From NCBI GenBank assembly GCA_027618305.1, contig JAQCFD010000003.1:1-39326 (forward strand): 39,326 bases of DNA, read 5' to 3'. Every line of letters begins with the position of its first letter. Position 1 is the first letter of the stretch. This DNA is from Pseudomonadota bacterium. Its GTDB lineage: Bacteria; Pseudomonadota; Alphaproteobacteria; UBA6615. This document shows, piece after piece, positions 25,527 to 34,453 of this stretch. The position numbers and the translations under genes are program-made. The notes under the pieces were generated by a model. That model saw only the letters and a list, made by a program, of their open reading frames with translations, made no database searches and was not told the origin of the DNA.

Positions 25527-26390
25527 CTAGTCGTAAAACACGAACACCCGGGTCTCGATGGTCTCACGCGCCGCCGGGACCGGCGGCGAGTTCGGGTCCT
25601 CGAAGGCGGAGTGCAGGGCATAACGCGCCGTGCCGTCGGTGAGCGTGTCGTAATTCTTGAACAGCAGGACCTCGTCCCGCGTCATGCGCGGAAAATAATA
25701 CCAGCGATGGTTCGCATCATACGCCGCATGGCGCGTGGCACTGGGGCGCGCATATTCGAAGGACGGCTCCGGGCGGATTGGCGCCTCACGGCGGGTCGAG
25801 ATCAGAAAATCTTCATCGATCGTGCGCGAATCGCACACGGTCAGCGGCCACTGTTCGATCGGCCCGGACATCGAGCGCCAGACGTTCACGATGGCGAATC
25901 GGCCCCGCAGACGTTCGTCTGCCGCATCGCCGAACTTGTCACGCATACGTTGCCTGGCGGAGGAATCGTCGTAATCGCTATGGGGTGCGGGAACGGGATC
26001 GCGCGACCCGTATTTCTCCCGGTGCGATGCATCGGTCGAACGCCGGGTGTGGTCGAACACGATGGCTTCACGGGCCCCGGCGATCCTGGCCACCAGCGTT
26101 TCGATCTCTGGTGTGTAGACGGATGCCAGCTGCGCATCATCATTGAAGTCGGTCACCTGCGTTACCTGCTCGGCGAATGCGAAACCCTCAATATCCAGAG
26201 TCAAACTCTCAGCCAACGGCCGGGCGTTTCGAATGGTAACCGTCCGCGGCTGGCGCGCACCGCTCAAACTGACTGTACCGGCGGCTGTCGCGGTCTGGGT
26301 GAAGACGGGCGTCTCGCTTGTATCCACCAAATAGTTGAGCGCCGCCATTATCTCGGGCGCCATTGACCTATCCCCTGCTCCGCCAGTCAT
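25527..26390 (-). CDS. CmcJ/NvfI (AsaB-like) family protein
   Basis: A 287-residue protein from ATG 26390; a strong GGGGAGG lies seven bases upstream. Characteristic pieces of this family of putative oxygenases are VFDHTRR, the PHSDYDDSSARQRMRD segment with His137-x-Asp139, and FAIVNVWRSMSGPIEQWPLTVCD. Also present are the LISTRREAP and HRWYYFPRMTRDEVLLFKNYD blocks. Fungal and streptomycete relatives act in natural-product pathways (cephamycin CmcJ, novofumigatonin NvfI). The His-x-Asp suggests iron binding. It leads the nine-gene minus-strand run, so it may modify the compound brought in by the adjacent importer; this is inference. Confidence 0.82.
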   Translation of the reverse strand: MTGGAGDRSMAPEIMAALNYLVDTSETPVFTQTATAAGTVSLSGARQPRTVTIRNARPLAESLTLDIEGFAFAEQVTQVTDFNDDAQLASVYTPEIETLVARIAGAREAIVFDHTRRSTDASHREKYGSRDPVPAPHSDYDDSSARQRMRDKFGDAADERLRGRFAIVNVWRSMSGPIEQWPLTVCDSRTIDEDFLISTRREAPIRPEPSFEYARPSATRHAAYDANHRWYYFPRMTRDEVLLFKNYDTLTDGTARYALHSAFEDPNSPPVPAARETIETRVFVFYD

Positions 26391-26574
26391 GGCGCAACCT
26401 CCCCTTTGGTCACCCGCCCGTTCCTCCGAGCGTGGCAAGCAGTCTATGGCGCAAGTTGCAGCGGAGTCCACGAACCGAATAATATTGGCGCGCCGACGCG
26501 CATCGCGGCGCAGCGGCAGAATCGTTTAGAATTGATGGGACAATACATGGTCGCGCCAAACAGGCTCGACCGGC

Positions 26575-27531
26575 ATGTTTCCACAACAAAGAGCCATGGC
26601 GCACGAATGTCTGAAATTGGCGCCTCTCAAACCCCGTTTGCCGATGATCGACAAACTCGCTAAGGCCGCCCGCGATCCCGTGCTCGCATGGGCCTGGGCC
26701 TACAGTCGATGGTGCCCGCAACGGGCCGTGAAGCGTGCGACCGCGCTCGCGCGGCGGGCGGGCCTGCGCCAACCTCATTTCGTGTTGTCTTTCGACTGCG
26801 ATACCGATGCCGACAGCGCGGTGGTGCCTGCGATGCATGCCCGGCTGCGCTCCGGCGGCCTGTCGCCCTTATATGCGGTCGCCGGCGAAGTGCTCGCGGC
26901 GGCGGCAAACGACTACCGCGCGATAGCCGAAGAAGGCGCGGTATTCCTCAATCATGGCTTTCGCCGCCACGCCGCACGGGACTCTGCATCCGGCGACGTG
27001 ACATCGACCTACTTCTATGGCGACGTCTCCGAGGCAGAGTGGCAAGACGATATTCGCCGGGGTGCCGAGGCTGTCGGGGACATTCTCGGTCAGCGACCGG
27101 ATGGATTTCGCACACCCCATTTCGCGAGCTTCGAATCCCCGCGTGACTTGATGGCCCTGTGGCAGTTCCTGTCCGAACTCGGATATCGCTATTCAAGCTC
27201 GACACGTCCGCTGTTCGGATTGCGGCACGGACCGTTCTTCACGCGCGCAGGGATCGTCGAGTTTCCCGTGAGTGGTTGCCTGACCGAACCGGGGCAGATA
27301 TTGGACAGCTGGGGATTGATACGCCGCGGCGACGGCACATCGCGGCGCCTCCTCGAAGAATTACGTGCCTATCTGGCGTTGATGGAGACCGGCCAGCCGG
27401 GCCTCCTCAACCTTTACCTGGACCCGGCGGATGTCGCCGACGATGAAGATGTTCTCAAGATGCTGACGCGCTTTGCACCTTTTGCTGCGAAAGACTTTGC
27501 ATCCGTACTCGGGCGGGCCGACCATGGCTGA
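26575..27531 (+). CDS. NodB-like polysaccharide deacetylase
   Basis: A 318-residue protein with NodB-fold motifs. SFDCD (Asp74, Asp76) stands for motif 1. HGFRRH (His127, His132) is motif 2, the metal-binding pair. FRTPHFAS (Arg179 to Pro181) is motif 3. It should remove N-acetyl groups from a sugar polymer or precursor. No convincing signal peptide is seen. The start is uncertain: ATG 26575, 26596 or 26644 are all in frame, and none has a strong ribosome site. Its stop overlaps the following glycosyltransferase start. It is the first gene of the + strand polysaccharide set. Confidence 0.82.
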   Translation: MFPQQRAMAHECLKLAPLKPRLPMIDKLAKAARDPVLAWAWAYSRWCPQRAVKRATALARRAGLRQPHFVLSFDCDTDADSAVVPAMHARLRSGGLSPLYAVAGEVLAAAANDYRAIAEEGAVFLNHGFRRHAARDSASGDVTSTYFYGDVSEAEWQDDIRRGAEAVGDILGQRPDGFRTPHFASFESPRDLMALWQFLSELGYRYSSSTRPLFGLRHGPFFTRAGIVEFPVSGCLTEPGQILDSWGLIRRGDGTSRRLLEELRAYLALMETGQPGLLNLYLDPADVADDEDVLKMLTRFAPFAAKDFASVLGRADHG

Positions 27532-28759
27532 CACCAACATGCGCATCCTGTGCCTTGGCTATTGTTTTCCGCCTGTGGCCAGCCCCGAGGCGTTCGTCAC
27601 CGCCAAGACGATGGCCGCTATTCCCGATGCAGAGGTCGATATCGTGACGGCCTCGGCAAATCTTTATGCCCAGCTCCCCGATCACAGTCTCGACGCCTAT
27701 GTCGAATCGCGTTTCGGCCGGATCGAACGGATCGACGGCGGGTTGTTTCGGATGCTGGGGAAAATTTCACGGCTGCCCCTGCGGCCCGACCGGTATCTGT
27801 TGCTCACGCGCGCCACCACGGCCCGCGCGGAAGCCATGCAACCCGACGGATATGACTGCCTGGTCACACGCTCGCAGTATCATTCGGTCCATGCCGCAGG
27901 ACGCCGCCTGAAGCAGCGCCACCCCGATCTGCCCTGGGTCGCGTGTTTTTCGGACCCATGGTCGGGGGGGGCCTATGAACGCCAGGTCCCGCTGATGTCG
28001 CCCTGGAGCCGCAACCTGGAGCGCAAGGTCTTGCGCGAAGCCGACGCGCTGGTGTTTCCCACGGCCGAGATGCGGGACTATTTTGCGGCACTGAACACCG
28101 GGATTTCGATCACGCAAAAGAGCCATGTCGTACCCCATGGGTACGACCCCACGCTCTACGACGGCACGTCGCCGACGCAAACGTCGCAAAAAGTCCGGGT
28201 TGGGATGTTCGGCACATTCTACGGCCCGCGGACACCGCAGTTGCTTCTCGAAGCGATCGAACGCGCCGCGGGCGACGGATCGGCACCTGAATTCACTGTT
28301 GAAATTTTCGGGCCTGGCGGCGCGGCCTTCAATCGTGAACTGGTCAAACACCCCGCCGCGGAAAAACTTGTCACCCATGGCGGCGTTCTTCCCCATACGG
28401 ACGCGCTCGTCCGCATGAAATCTTTCGACCTGCTAGTCATCAGCGACGCGCCCATGGCGACGCGTTCCATGTTTCTGCCCTCGAAGATTGCGGATTATCT
28501 GGGGTCCGGAAGACAGATGTTCGCAATCACGCCGGAAGGACCCACGCAGGATTTGATTGAACGCATCGGGGGTTGGTCCGTAATCCCTGACGAGCCCGCC
28601 GCCGTGGCGGCGGTTCTGATCGACGCCATTCGGGGCGTCAACGCAGTGAAACCGGCACAGTCTGATGAGGCACGCGACGCGTACAGCATCGAGCGGATCG
28701 GTCGCCGCTTCCGCGACATACTGGACCAGTTGATCGCCTCAAAGGCGGCGAAATCTTGA
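27524..28759 (+). CDS. glycosyltransferase, GT4-like
   Basis: A 411-residue GT-B protein from ATG 27524, which overlaps the deacetylase stop. The N-terminal Rossmann part starts MRILCLGYCFPPVASPEAFVTAK. The C-terminal part has HGYDPTLYDG, VGMFGTFYGPRTPQLLLEAI and PSKIADYLGSGRQMF, positioned as in family 4 transferases, where an acidic residue near the end binds the nucleotide sugar. It probably adds one sugar to the lipid-linked repeat unit in the cytoplasm. The donor is unknown. It overlaps the next gene by four bases. Confidence 0.85.
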   Translation: MADTNMRILCLGYCFPPVASPEAFVTAKTMAAIPDAEVDIVTASANLYAQLPDHSLDAYVESRFGRIERIDGGLFRMLGKISRLPLRPDRYLLLTRATTARAEAMQPDGYDCLVTRSQYHSVHAAGRRLKQRHPDLPWVACFSDPWSGGAYERQVPLMSPWSRNLERKVLREADALVFPTAEMRDYFAALNTGISITQKSHVVPHGYDPTLYDGTSPTQTSQKVRVGMFGTFYGPRTPQLLLEAIERAAGDGSAPEFTVEIFGPGGAAFNRELVKHPAAEKLVTHGGVLPHTDALVRMKSFDLLVISDAPMATRSMFLPSKIADYLGSGRQMFAITPEGPTQDLIERIGGWSVIPDEPAAVAAVLIDAIRGVNAVKPAQSDEARDAYSIERIGRRFRDILDQLIASKAAKS

Positions 28760-30024
28760 GTGGCCAGGAAACCTGGGGTCGCGGGTTCTTCTGGTTCGCG
28801 TTGCTTTCGAGTTTGGTTGGCTTTCTCGGCTACTACGACGCGCAGGGCTTCGTCACAACGCCCCCCGCAATCGTGCTCGGCCTGCAACTCATTGCAGGTG
28901 GCGTTGGATTTTTGCTCCTGCGCGGACAACTGCTGACGAATATCCGAGGCGTCCTGCCCTTGATCCTGGTTGTTGCATGGGCTGCGATCACATTGGTCTG
29001 GGCCGATGATCCGTCCACGGCCCTGCGGCGCTGGCTTCTTGTGTTCACACCCGGGATTCTGCTTTGTCTGCTGGCGGCCAGCGACCCTCGACCACGACAG
29101 ACATTTGCTTGGTTCACCGCCCTCGTCGCCGTGATCACGATCGCGTCGGGAGCATTCTTCGCGGTCATAATGGCGTTCTGGGAGACGACAATCCCCGAGA
29201 ACGCACTGCGGTACTTTCTGGTTGATATCAATGGATGGGTGCTTGGCGTCGCGGAGGGGGGGCGGCAGTACAAACTAGGCATGTATATACCGCGCTTTTC
29301 CGGCCTGACCTCAAACCCCAACAGCTTGGGCCTGTTCGCCGCGATCGGCCTCATCGCGCTGGCGGCGATTGCGCACCCGAAACGTGATGCGCAAGGTGTC
29401 GGCCTCATTCTGGTCATAGGACTTGTCGCCTTCCTGTTGCTGATATCAGGGTCGCGTGCGGCATTCGCCATGGCCGCGACCGGCATCTTTTTCGTCGGCC
29501 TGCTCCGTACAAACAGACGCCGAACAGCGCGTCTCGCCGTTCTGCTGGTATGCGTCATGACCCTGTCGCTATATCTCATGACGTGGCTGACCGGCACCAC
29601 ACAGGACCTCGGACATGTAGAAGTCTTCGAACTGCGCGATCGCGCCCATGGGTGGCAAATTGCGATACGCGCGATAGGCGATGTCTGGCTGTCCGGGTTG
29701 GGTTTCGGGCTGACGCAGGAAGCGATCTATGCGCCCCTTGGCCTTCAAACAACCGCCCATTCCCTCTCATTGTCCATGCTCGTTGAAACCGGGGTTGTGG
29801 GATTTATTCTGGTTCTGGCCGCCTGGTTCACCCCGGTGTTCAAGGCCACGCGGCAGGGCCGAAACGTCACGGCCACCGATATCGCCATCGTGGCCCTGCT
29901 GATGGGCCTTTTCGTTCATCAGACAGTGGACAGTTCGGTTTTCCGTTATCATTGGGCGCACTTCGTCTTCGTCTACCTTCTCGGCGCCAGCGCCGGGTTG
30001 TCGGGATCGCGAACAAACGCGTAA
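28756..30024 (+). CDS. O-antigen ligase/polymerase (Wzy/WaaL) family membrane protein
   Basis: A 422-residue membrane protein with about ten to eleven hydrophobic segments and one large periplasmic loop. The loop region contains RFSGLTSNPNSLGLF, a motif of the Wzy_C/WaaL family, and the later GSRAAFA block. It is followed by GLGFGLTQEAIYAPLGLQTTAHSLSLSMLVETG, the typical His segment. It starts at TTG 28756, overlapping the glycosyltransferase stop. It polymerises or ligates the repeat unit at the periplasmic face of the inner membrane. Polymerase is favoured because a flippase follows in the same locus. Confidence 0.85.
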   Translation: MSGQETWGRGFFWFALLSSLVGFLGYYDAQGFVTTPPAIVLGLQLIAGGVGFLLLRGQLLTNIRGVLPLILVVAWAAITLVWADDPSTALRRWLLVFTPGILLCLLAASDPRPRQTFAWFTALVAVITIASGAFFAVIMAFWETTIPENALRYFLVDINGWVLGVAEGGRQYKLGMYIPRFSGLTSNPNSLGLFAAIGLIALAAIAHPKRDAQGVGLILVIGLVAFLLLISGSRAAFAMAATGIFFVGLLRTNRRRTARLAVLLVCVMTLSLYLMTWLTGTTQDLGHVEVFELRDRAHGWQIAIRAIGDVWLSGLGFGLTQEAIYAPLGLQTTAHSLSLSMLVETGVVGFILVLAAWFTPVFKATRQGRNVTATDIAIVALLMGLFVHQTVDSSVFRYHWAHFVFVYLLGASAGLSGSRTNA

Positions 30025-30048
30025 GTATCACCCCCGAGAGGGTTGGTC

Positions 30049-31128
30049 GTGGCTTCAAACTTTAACTTCGTCTCAAGACGCGACACCGGTCCCGAGGCCT
30101 GGAACAGGTCTGCGGACATGTTTCCGGACGCTTGGATATGGCATCGCTGGGAAGCGATTGACGCCTATGCGACGTGGCCGAATACCCGCGATGCCAGCTT
30201 CGCGCTGCTCGACCCGACGACAAACCAGCCAGTCGCCCTGGTCCCCTTGCGGCATGTGGCAGGGCGTTGGCCGGCACGGCGCCTGACCAGCCGACTGGAA
30301 TCCACCGGCGGCCCGGCTTACGCAGCAACATTGTCACCGCGCCAGCGCAGCAACGCCGAACGCGACGTGCGCACCGGGTTGATTGATATCGCCCGGAAAG
30401 AAGGCGCACACCAGATCGAACTGGCGATGGCGCCACTTGCGCCGGCGCGGCACGGAGACGCGTCCAGCAACGTCAATCCGCTCGCAATGCTCGGCTGCGC
30501 GGAGGCCTCGACGCAGAGTTGGATCCTCGACCTTGAGGATCGGAGTGAGGCCGCGCTTTGGCGCAATCTTGAACACCGGGTCCGCAAGACCGTCAACAAG
30601 GCCGAACGCGGTGGGGTTACCGTGCGCGACGTTGGACCGGAGGACCTCGCAGACTATCTCCGTCTTCATCAAAGCGCTTCCGTCCGCAACGGATTGCCGG
30701 TCAAGCCTGCGGCCTATTTCGAAACGATTTTTGAGACCTTCCTGAAGCATGACCTGGCGGCCGGCTTCTGCGCGGTCGCACCGGACGGGCGAACAATCGC
30801 GATCCACATCTTTGCGGTCTACAAAGAGGCCGCCCTCTACTGGGTCGTGGCCAGTGACGAGGAAGCCCTGACGAGCGGCGCCAATGATCTGGTCCAGTGG
30901 CACGCGATCCACACGTTCGCCGCTCGAGGTCTCGTTCGTTATGAGTGCGGCGAAGCGTTTCCCGGTGCGCCCGCCGGCAAGCGTCGCCGGATCAGCGATT
31001 TCAAGAAAGGGTTCGGCGGCAACCTGGCACCCTATTATCGCGGCACGTTGACACACAGACCAATGGTTGCGGCGGCCCTGGAACTGGTCAGATCAACACG
31101 CCGGAATGACGACGGGGGCGAGTCGTGA
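30049..31128 (+). CDS. FemAB/GNAT-like acyltransferase
   Basis: A 359-residue protein with a double GNAT-like layout. The C-terminal half has LEHRVRKTVNKAERGGVTVRDVG and GFCAVAPDGRTIAIHIFAVYKEAALYWVVASDEEA, ending in RYECGEAFPGAPAGKRRRISDFKKGFGGNLAPYY. These are the marks of FemAB-like proteins that serve exopolysaccharide (XrtA-type) loci. It probably transfers an acyl or aminoacyl group to a sugar. GTG 30049 is chosen because GAGAGG lies six bases upstream; a TTG at 30043 is also in frame. It overlaps the methyltransferase start by four bases. Confidence 0.78.
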   Translation: MASNFNFVSRRDTGPEAWNRSADMFPDAWIWHRWEAIDAYATWPNTRDASFALLDPTTNQPVALVPLRHVAGRWPARRLTSRLESTGGPAYAATLSPRQRSNAERDVRTGLIDIARKEGAHQIELAMAPLAPARHGDASSNVNPLAMLGCAEASTQSWILDLEDRSEAALWRNLEHRVRKTVNKAERGGVTVRDVGPEDLADYLRLHQSASVRNGLPVKPAAYFETIFETFLKHDLAAGFCAVAPDGRTIAIHIFAVYKEAALYWVVASDEEALTSGANDLVQWHAIHTFAARGLVRYECGEAFPGAPAGKRRRISDFKKGFGGNLAPYYRGTLTHRPMVAAALELVRSTRRNDDGGES

Positions 31129-31871
31129 GTCAGACCGCGGCGCATTTCGACCGTGAGGCCGCAGAATATCCGACCCATATCGGCACGGACTACATCCAGG
31201 CGCGGAAATGGGCGCTCGTCGATGCCCATGCGCCCGGCACTGGGCGCGTGGCCGATATCGGGGCCGCCACAGGCCGCCACGCGCTTGCGCTCGCGGCGCG
31301 GCCGCTGGACATCGTCGCGATCGACCCGAGCCAACAGATGCTCGCGCAGCTTTGCCGGCTGGCCGACACCCGCGACCAAGACGGCACCATCCTGCCCTGT
31401 GCCGCAGCGCTACCCGCGCTGCCGATGACCGGCGCCACGTTCGACCTGATCTACTGTTTCTCGACATTGCTGCTGTTGTCCCCGCAGGATCAGGAGGCCG
31501 CACTTGCCGAGATGGCCGGGCTGCTTCGACCGGGTGGCTCTCTGATCGTCGATATCGCGGGATCCCGATCACTCGCCATAAGATACTGGCACCGCCATTA
31601 CCGTCGGCGCGGCCTAAGCGGTGTGTTCGGTCATTCCGCCCCGCGAACACGCGAGATGCTTGAGCAAAACGGGCTGAAAATCATCTCGATAGAAGCACAT
31701 GGTGTGCTCTCACAATTTCTGTTGGCACCCGGATTACAGCGGTTCCCCGGATTGATCAGACGCGTCCGGGGCAGTGAAACAAGACCGGGCTGGGACGCGG
31801 TGATCTCGTGCCGCCTGCCCGCCCTGGCGGAACGCTGGTACGTCGTGGCGCGGCGACCGGAGACGGTCTGA
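31125..31871 (+). CDS. class I SAM-dependent methyltransferase
   Basis: A 248-residue methyltransferase. Motif I is VADIGAATGRHALALA (residues about 40-55), followed by IVAIDPSQQML and the FDLIYCFSTLLLL post-motif. The LRPGGSLIVDIAGS segment is motif III-like. It starts at GTG 31125, which overlaps the previous stop as GTGA. It probably methylates a sugar or lipid of the polymer, in keeping with its place between the FemAB-like and flippase genes. The target is not known. Confidence 0.85.
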   Translation: MSQTAAHFDREAAEYPTHIGTDYIQARKWALVDAHAPGTGRVADIGAATGRHALALAARPLDIVAIDPSQQMLAQLCRLADTRDQDGTILPCAAALPALPMTGATFDLIYCFSTLLLLSPQDQEAALAEMAGLLRPGGSLIVDIAGSRSLAIRYWHRHYRRRGLSGVFGHSAPRTREMLEQNGLKIISIEAHGVLSQFLLAPGLQRFPGLIRRVRGSETRPGWDAVISCRLPALAERWYVVARRPETV

Positions 31872-31872
31872 G

Positions 31873-33326
31873 ATGATGATCGGTCGACATCGGATCGACG
31901 GCGATCTCGTGCTGCGGTTTATCGCCGAGGGTATGACCAAGGGCACCGCGCTTATCCTGGCCTTCCTCCTGGCGCGATGGCTGGCAGCGGACGGGTTTGG
32001 CGGCTATTCACAAACTCAGGCCCTGGTCGCCGTGCTCGTCCCCATCGTCCTCCTCGGCCTCGGCTTTGCGGTCATTCGCCAAATTGCGGGCGCCCGCACG
32101 ACCGCAGATATCGCGGCACCGATTGCCACGGCTTTCGTGATCTCATCGGCAATTTCATTGATCCTGGCAACGATCATGTGGACGGCGGCCAACTCGATTG
32201 CCGTACATTTTTCCAACCATCCGGCAGCGGCCACGCTGGTCCGCGCGGCAGCCATACTGCTCCCGATTGCGGCATGGCAATCCCTGATGTTCGAAGCCCT
32301 GCGCGCCCGACACAGGGTCAAATCGGCAACCCTGCTCCAGATCACCGAGGCTATCGCATCCCTGATCGCTATTATTGTCCTGACATTCCTCGATAACCTG
32401 ACGCCCGTCATCGCCATCAGGGTCATAACGGGGCTAAAATTTTTCTTCTTCCTGTGTGCCGGCGCCGACTTCCTGCTGCTACAGCGCATCCGCCCCAACC
32501 AACTCGTGATCCTGCCCCTGCCCGGCATCCGGTCGGCCCTTGCCCTGGGCATTCCATTCATGATCGCCGGTCTGGGCGAGTCACTCATGGGCCTCGTCGA
32601 TCGCGTTCTGGTCGGCAGCCTGGCCGGGGCCGACACCGTGGGGCGCTATGTTGCCGCGCAGACACTGATCGCCATTCTCGCATCATGGGGCGCGCCCTAC
32701 TGGTGGCTGCTCTATCCGCGCATGGCGCGCGCCATGGCCAACGACTCGCCGGCGGAAGCACAGGCGGCCACCCATCGACTTTTCGGGAACTTCATCGCCT
32801 GGGGCACGCCCCTCGCCGTTTTGCTCGCCATCCTCGGCGCACAAATTCTCACCCTCGCCCTGGGCGAGACGTTCCGAATCTCGCCGACAATAATGAGCGT
32901 CCTCGTCCTGGCCGTGTTTGTGAATCAATCCGCCACGCCGTGGGAATATTATCTGTACATCACCGGCAAGGCGGTTTTCCTGATGTGGGCATCCCTGGCG
33001 TGGGGCCTCGTCGCGGTCGCCGGCATCGTGCTCCTTTTGCCGGAGATCGGCCTGCTCGGCACCGCGATTTCAGTGGCGGCGGCTTCGCCCTGTCCGTGGT
33101 GGTGATGGCCGGCCGGCAAGGCGTGGGGCTTCAACTGCTGCCGCCCCACGTCACCCAGCGCTCGACCATCGGCTTTGCTGCGGGAGTCGGCGTGATTGGT
33201 TTTATGTATCTGGTGGCGATCCCGGCAACATTCCTGCCCTGGCACATCGCAGCCGCATTTCTCGCGACCTACGTGATCGCAAGCGGGCTCACCGCGCTGC
33301 TTCAGGCCCGCTGGCGAACCGCCTGA
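31873..33326 (+). pseudogene. polysaccharide flippase (Wzx/MATE-like), frameshifted near its 3' end
   Basis: The frame from ATG 31873 encodes a membrane protein with many hydrophobic segments (LILAFLLARWLAADGFGGY onward), typical of the Polysacc_synt/Wzx family. It stops at TGA 33103-33105 after GTAISVAAASPCPWW. From about 33082 another frame continues the protein as GFALSVVVMAGRQGVGLQLLPP. It goes through two more hydrophobic stretches to the stop at 33326. One added base in the G run at 33081-33082 rejoins the parts into about 484 residues, the normal flippase length of 12-14 helices. The truncated 410-residue form would lack the last two helices. Start follows the methyltransferase stop by one base. 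The end overlaps convergent wecB by 25 bp. Confidence 0.82.
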
Positions 33327-34429
33327 TCCGCCTCAATTTGCCGCAGCAGCGCCGCCGCCGCTGCCGCACCGGCATTCCCATCACCCTGCAGTGCGCGCCA
33401 CTTCGCAACGGCGACCGGATCAACCGGCACCGACATAAAATCATTCACCGCGTCGATGAGACCCGTCGCATCTGCGCCGACGATGCGCGTCAGGCCGAGA
33501 TCCACGGCGTCGGGCCGTTCGGTTTTTTCCCGCACAATCGCGACCCGGGTTCCCAGTGAGGCGGCTTCTTCCTGGACCCCGCCGGAATCCGACACGACAA
33601 ATTTCGCGGCCCGCTGCGCATGGAGAAATTTCGGATAGTCCAGGGGCTTACTCAACATCACCCGGTCGTTCCGGTCGCCGAAAAACTGGAAGGCCGTGCT
33701 GCGAACCCTGGGGTTGGGATGGACCGGCCAAAGAATTTGAAGATTGGGATAAGCATCCAGAATGGTGATCAGTTGACGACATGTCGCTTCGAGACGCGCC
33801 CCGAGATTTTCGCGCCGGTGCAATGTGACCAGCACGAAGTCCCCATTCGGCAGCCAGGCTATATCCCCGTCAGCGATCTGCGCCAACATCCCGTCCTGGC
33901 TGTCGAGGCCGCTGTTCCCGATGACCTCGATGCTCTCCGGCGGAACACCCTCGTTCAGCAAGTTCTCGCGCGCGCATGGATAGGGCGCCAGGTGAAGGCT
34001 CGCCAGGCGCGCGATTTCCTGCCGGAAACCCTCTTCCGGCCAGGGCTCGTGAATATCATGTGTGCGCAGGCCGGCCTCAAGGTGAATCACGGTGCTCTCA
34101 CCGAGATACCCGAAGAGCGCGCCGGCGAAGGCTGTCGCCGTATCGCCCTGCACGAGAATCCAGTCAGGACGTTTGCTGGCGTATCGTTCCGTCAGGCTGA
34201 CGATGGTGCGCTCGACCACCTCCATCGGGGTCTGGTCGCGCTGCATGAGGTTCAAATTCACATCGACCGTGAAGTCGAGCGCGTTCAATGTCTGCGTCAT
34301 AATCTCGGCATGCTGACCGGTACATACAACGCCAACATCACCGGCCAACTGCGTGCCGCGAATACGCGCAACCATCGGTGCGAGTTTGATCGCCTCGGGC
34401 CTCGTCCCAAAAATCACCAGCCCAGACAT
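33302..34429 (-). CDS. wecB: UDP-N-acetylglucosamine 2-epimerase (non-hydrolysing)
   Basis: A 375-residue protein from ATG 34429 beginning MSGLVIFGTRPEAIKLAP, the strict start motif of this family. Further motifs are VVCTGQHAEIMTQTL, LVQGDTATAFAGAL, VIHLEAGLRTHD and VSDSGGVQEEAASLG. It interconverts UDP-GlcNAc and UDP-ManNAc in the cytoplasm, giving a precursor of surface polymers. It lies 24 bp downstream of the minus-strand glycosyltransferase, so the two form a small operon. Its end overlaps the broken flippase gene. Confidence 0.94.
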   Translation of the reverse strand: MSGLVIFGTRPEAIKLAPMVARIRGTQLAGDVGVVCTGQHAEIMTQTLNALDFTVDVNLNLMQRDQTPMEVVERTIVSLTERYASKRPDWILVQGDTATAFAGALFGYLGESTVIHLEAGLRTHDIHEPWPEEGFRQEIARLASLHLAPYPCARENLLNEGVPPESIEVIGNSGLDSQDGMLAQIADGDIAWLPNGDFVLVTLHRRENLGARLEATCRQLITILDAYPNLQILWPVHPNPRVRSTAFQFFGDRNDRVMLSKPLDYPKFLHAQRAAKFVVSDSGGVQEEAASLGTRVAIVREKTERPDAVDLGLTRIVGADATGLIDAVNDFMSVPVDPVAVAKWRALQGDGNAGAAAAAALLRQIEADQAVRQRA

Positions 34430-34453
34430 GCAACGCCCTTTGTCATTCAAGTC

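Noticed and set aside
33076-33105. Programmed -1 frameshift in the flippase gene
   Set aside because: No X-XXY-YYZ slippery site at the junction and no obvious stimulatory stem-loop; a one-base deletion is simpler.
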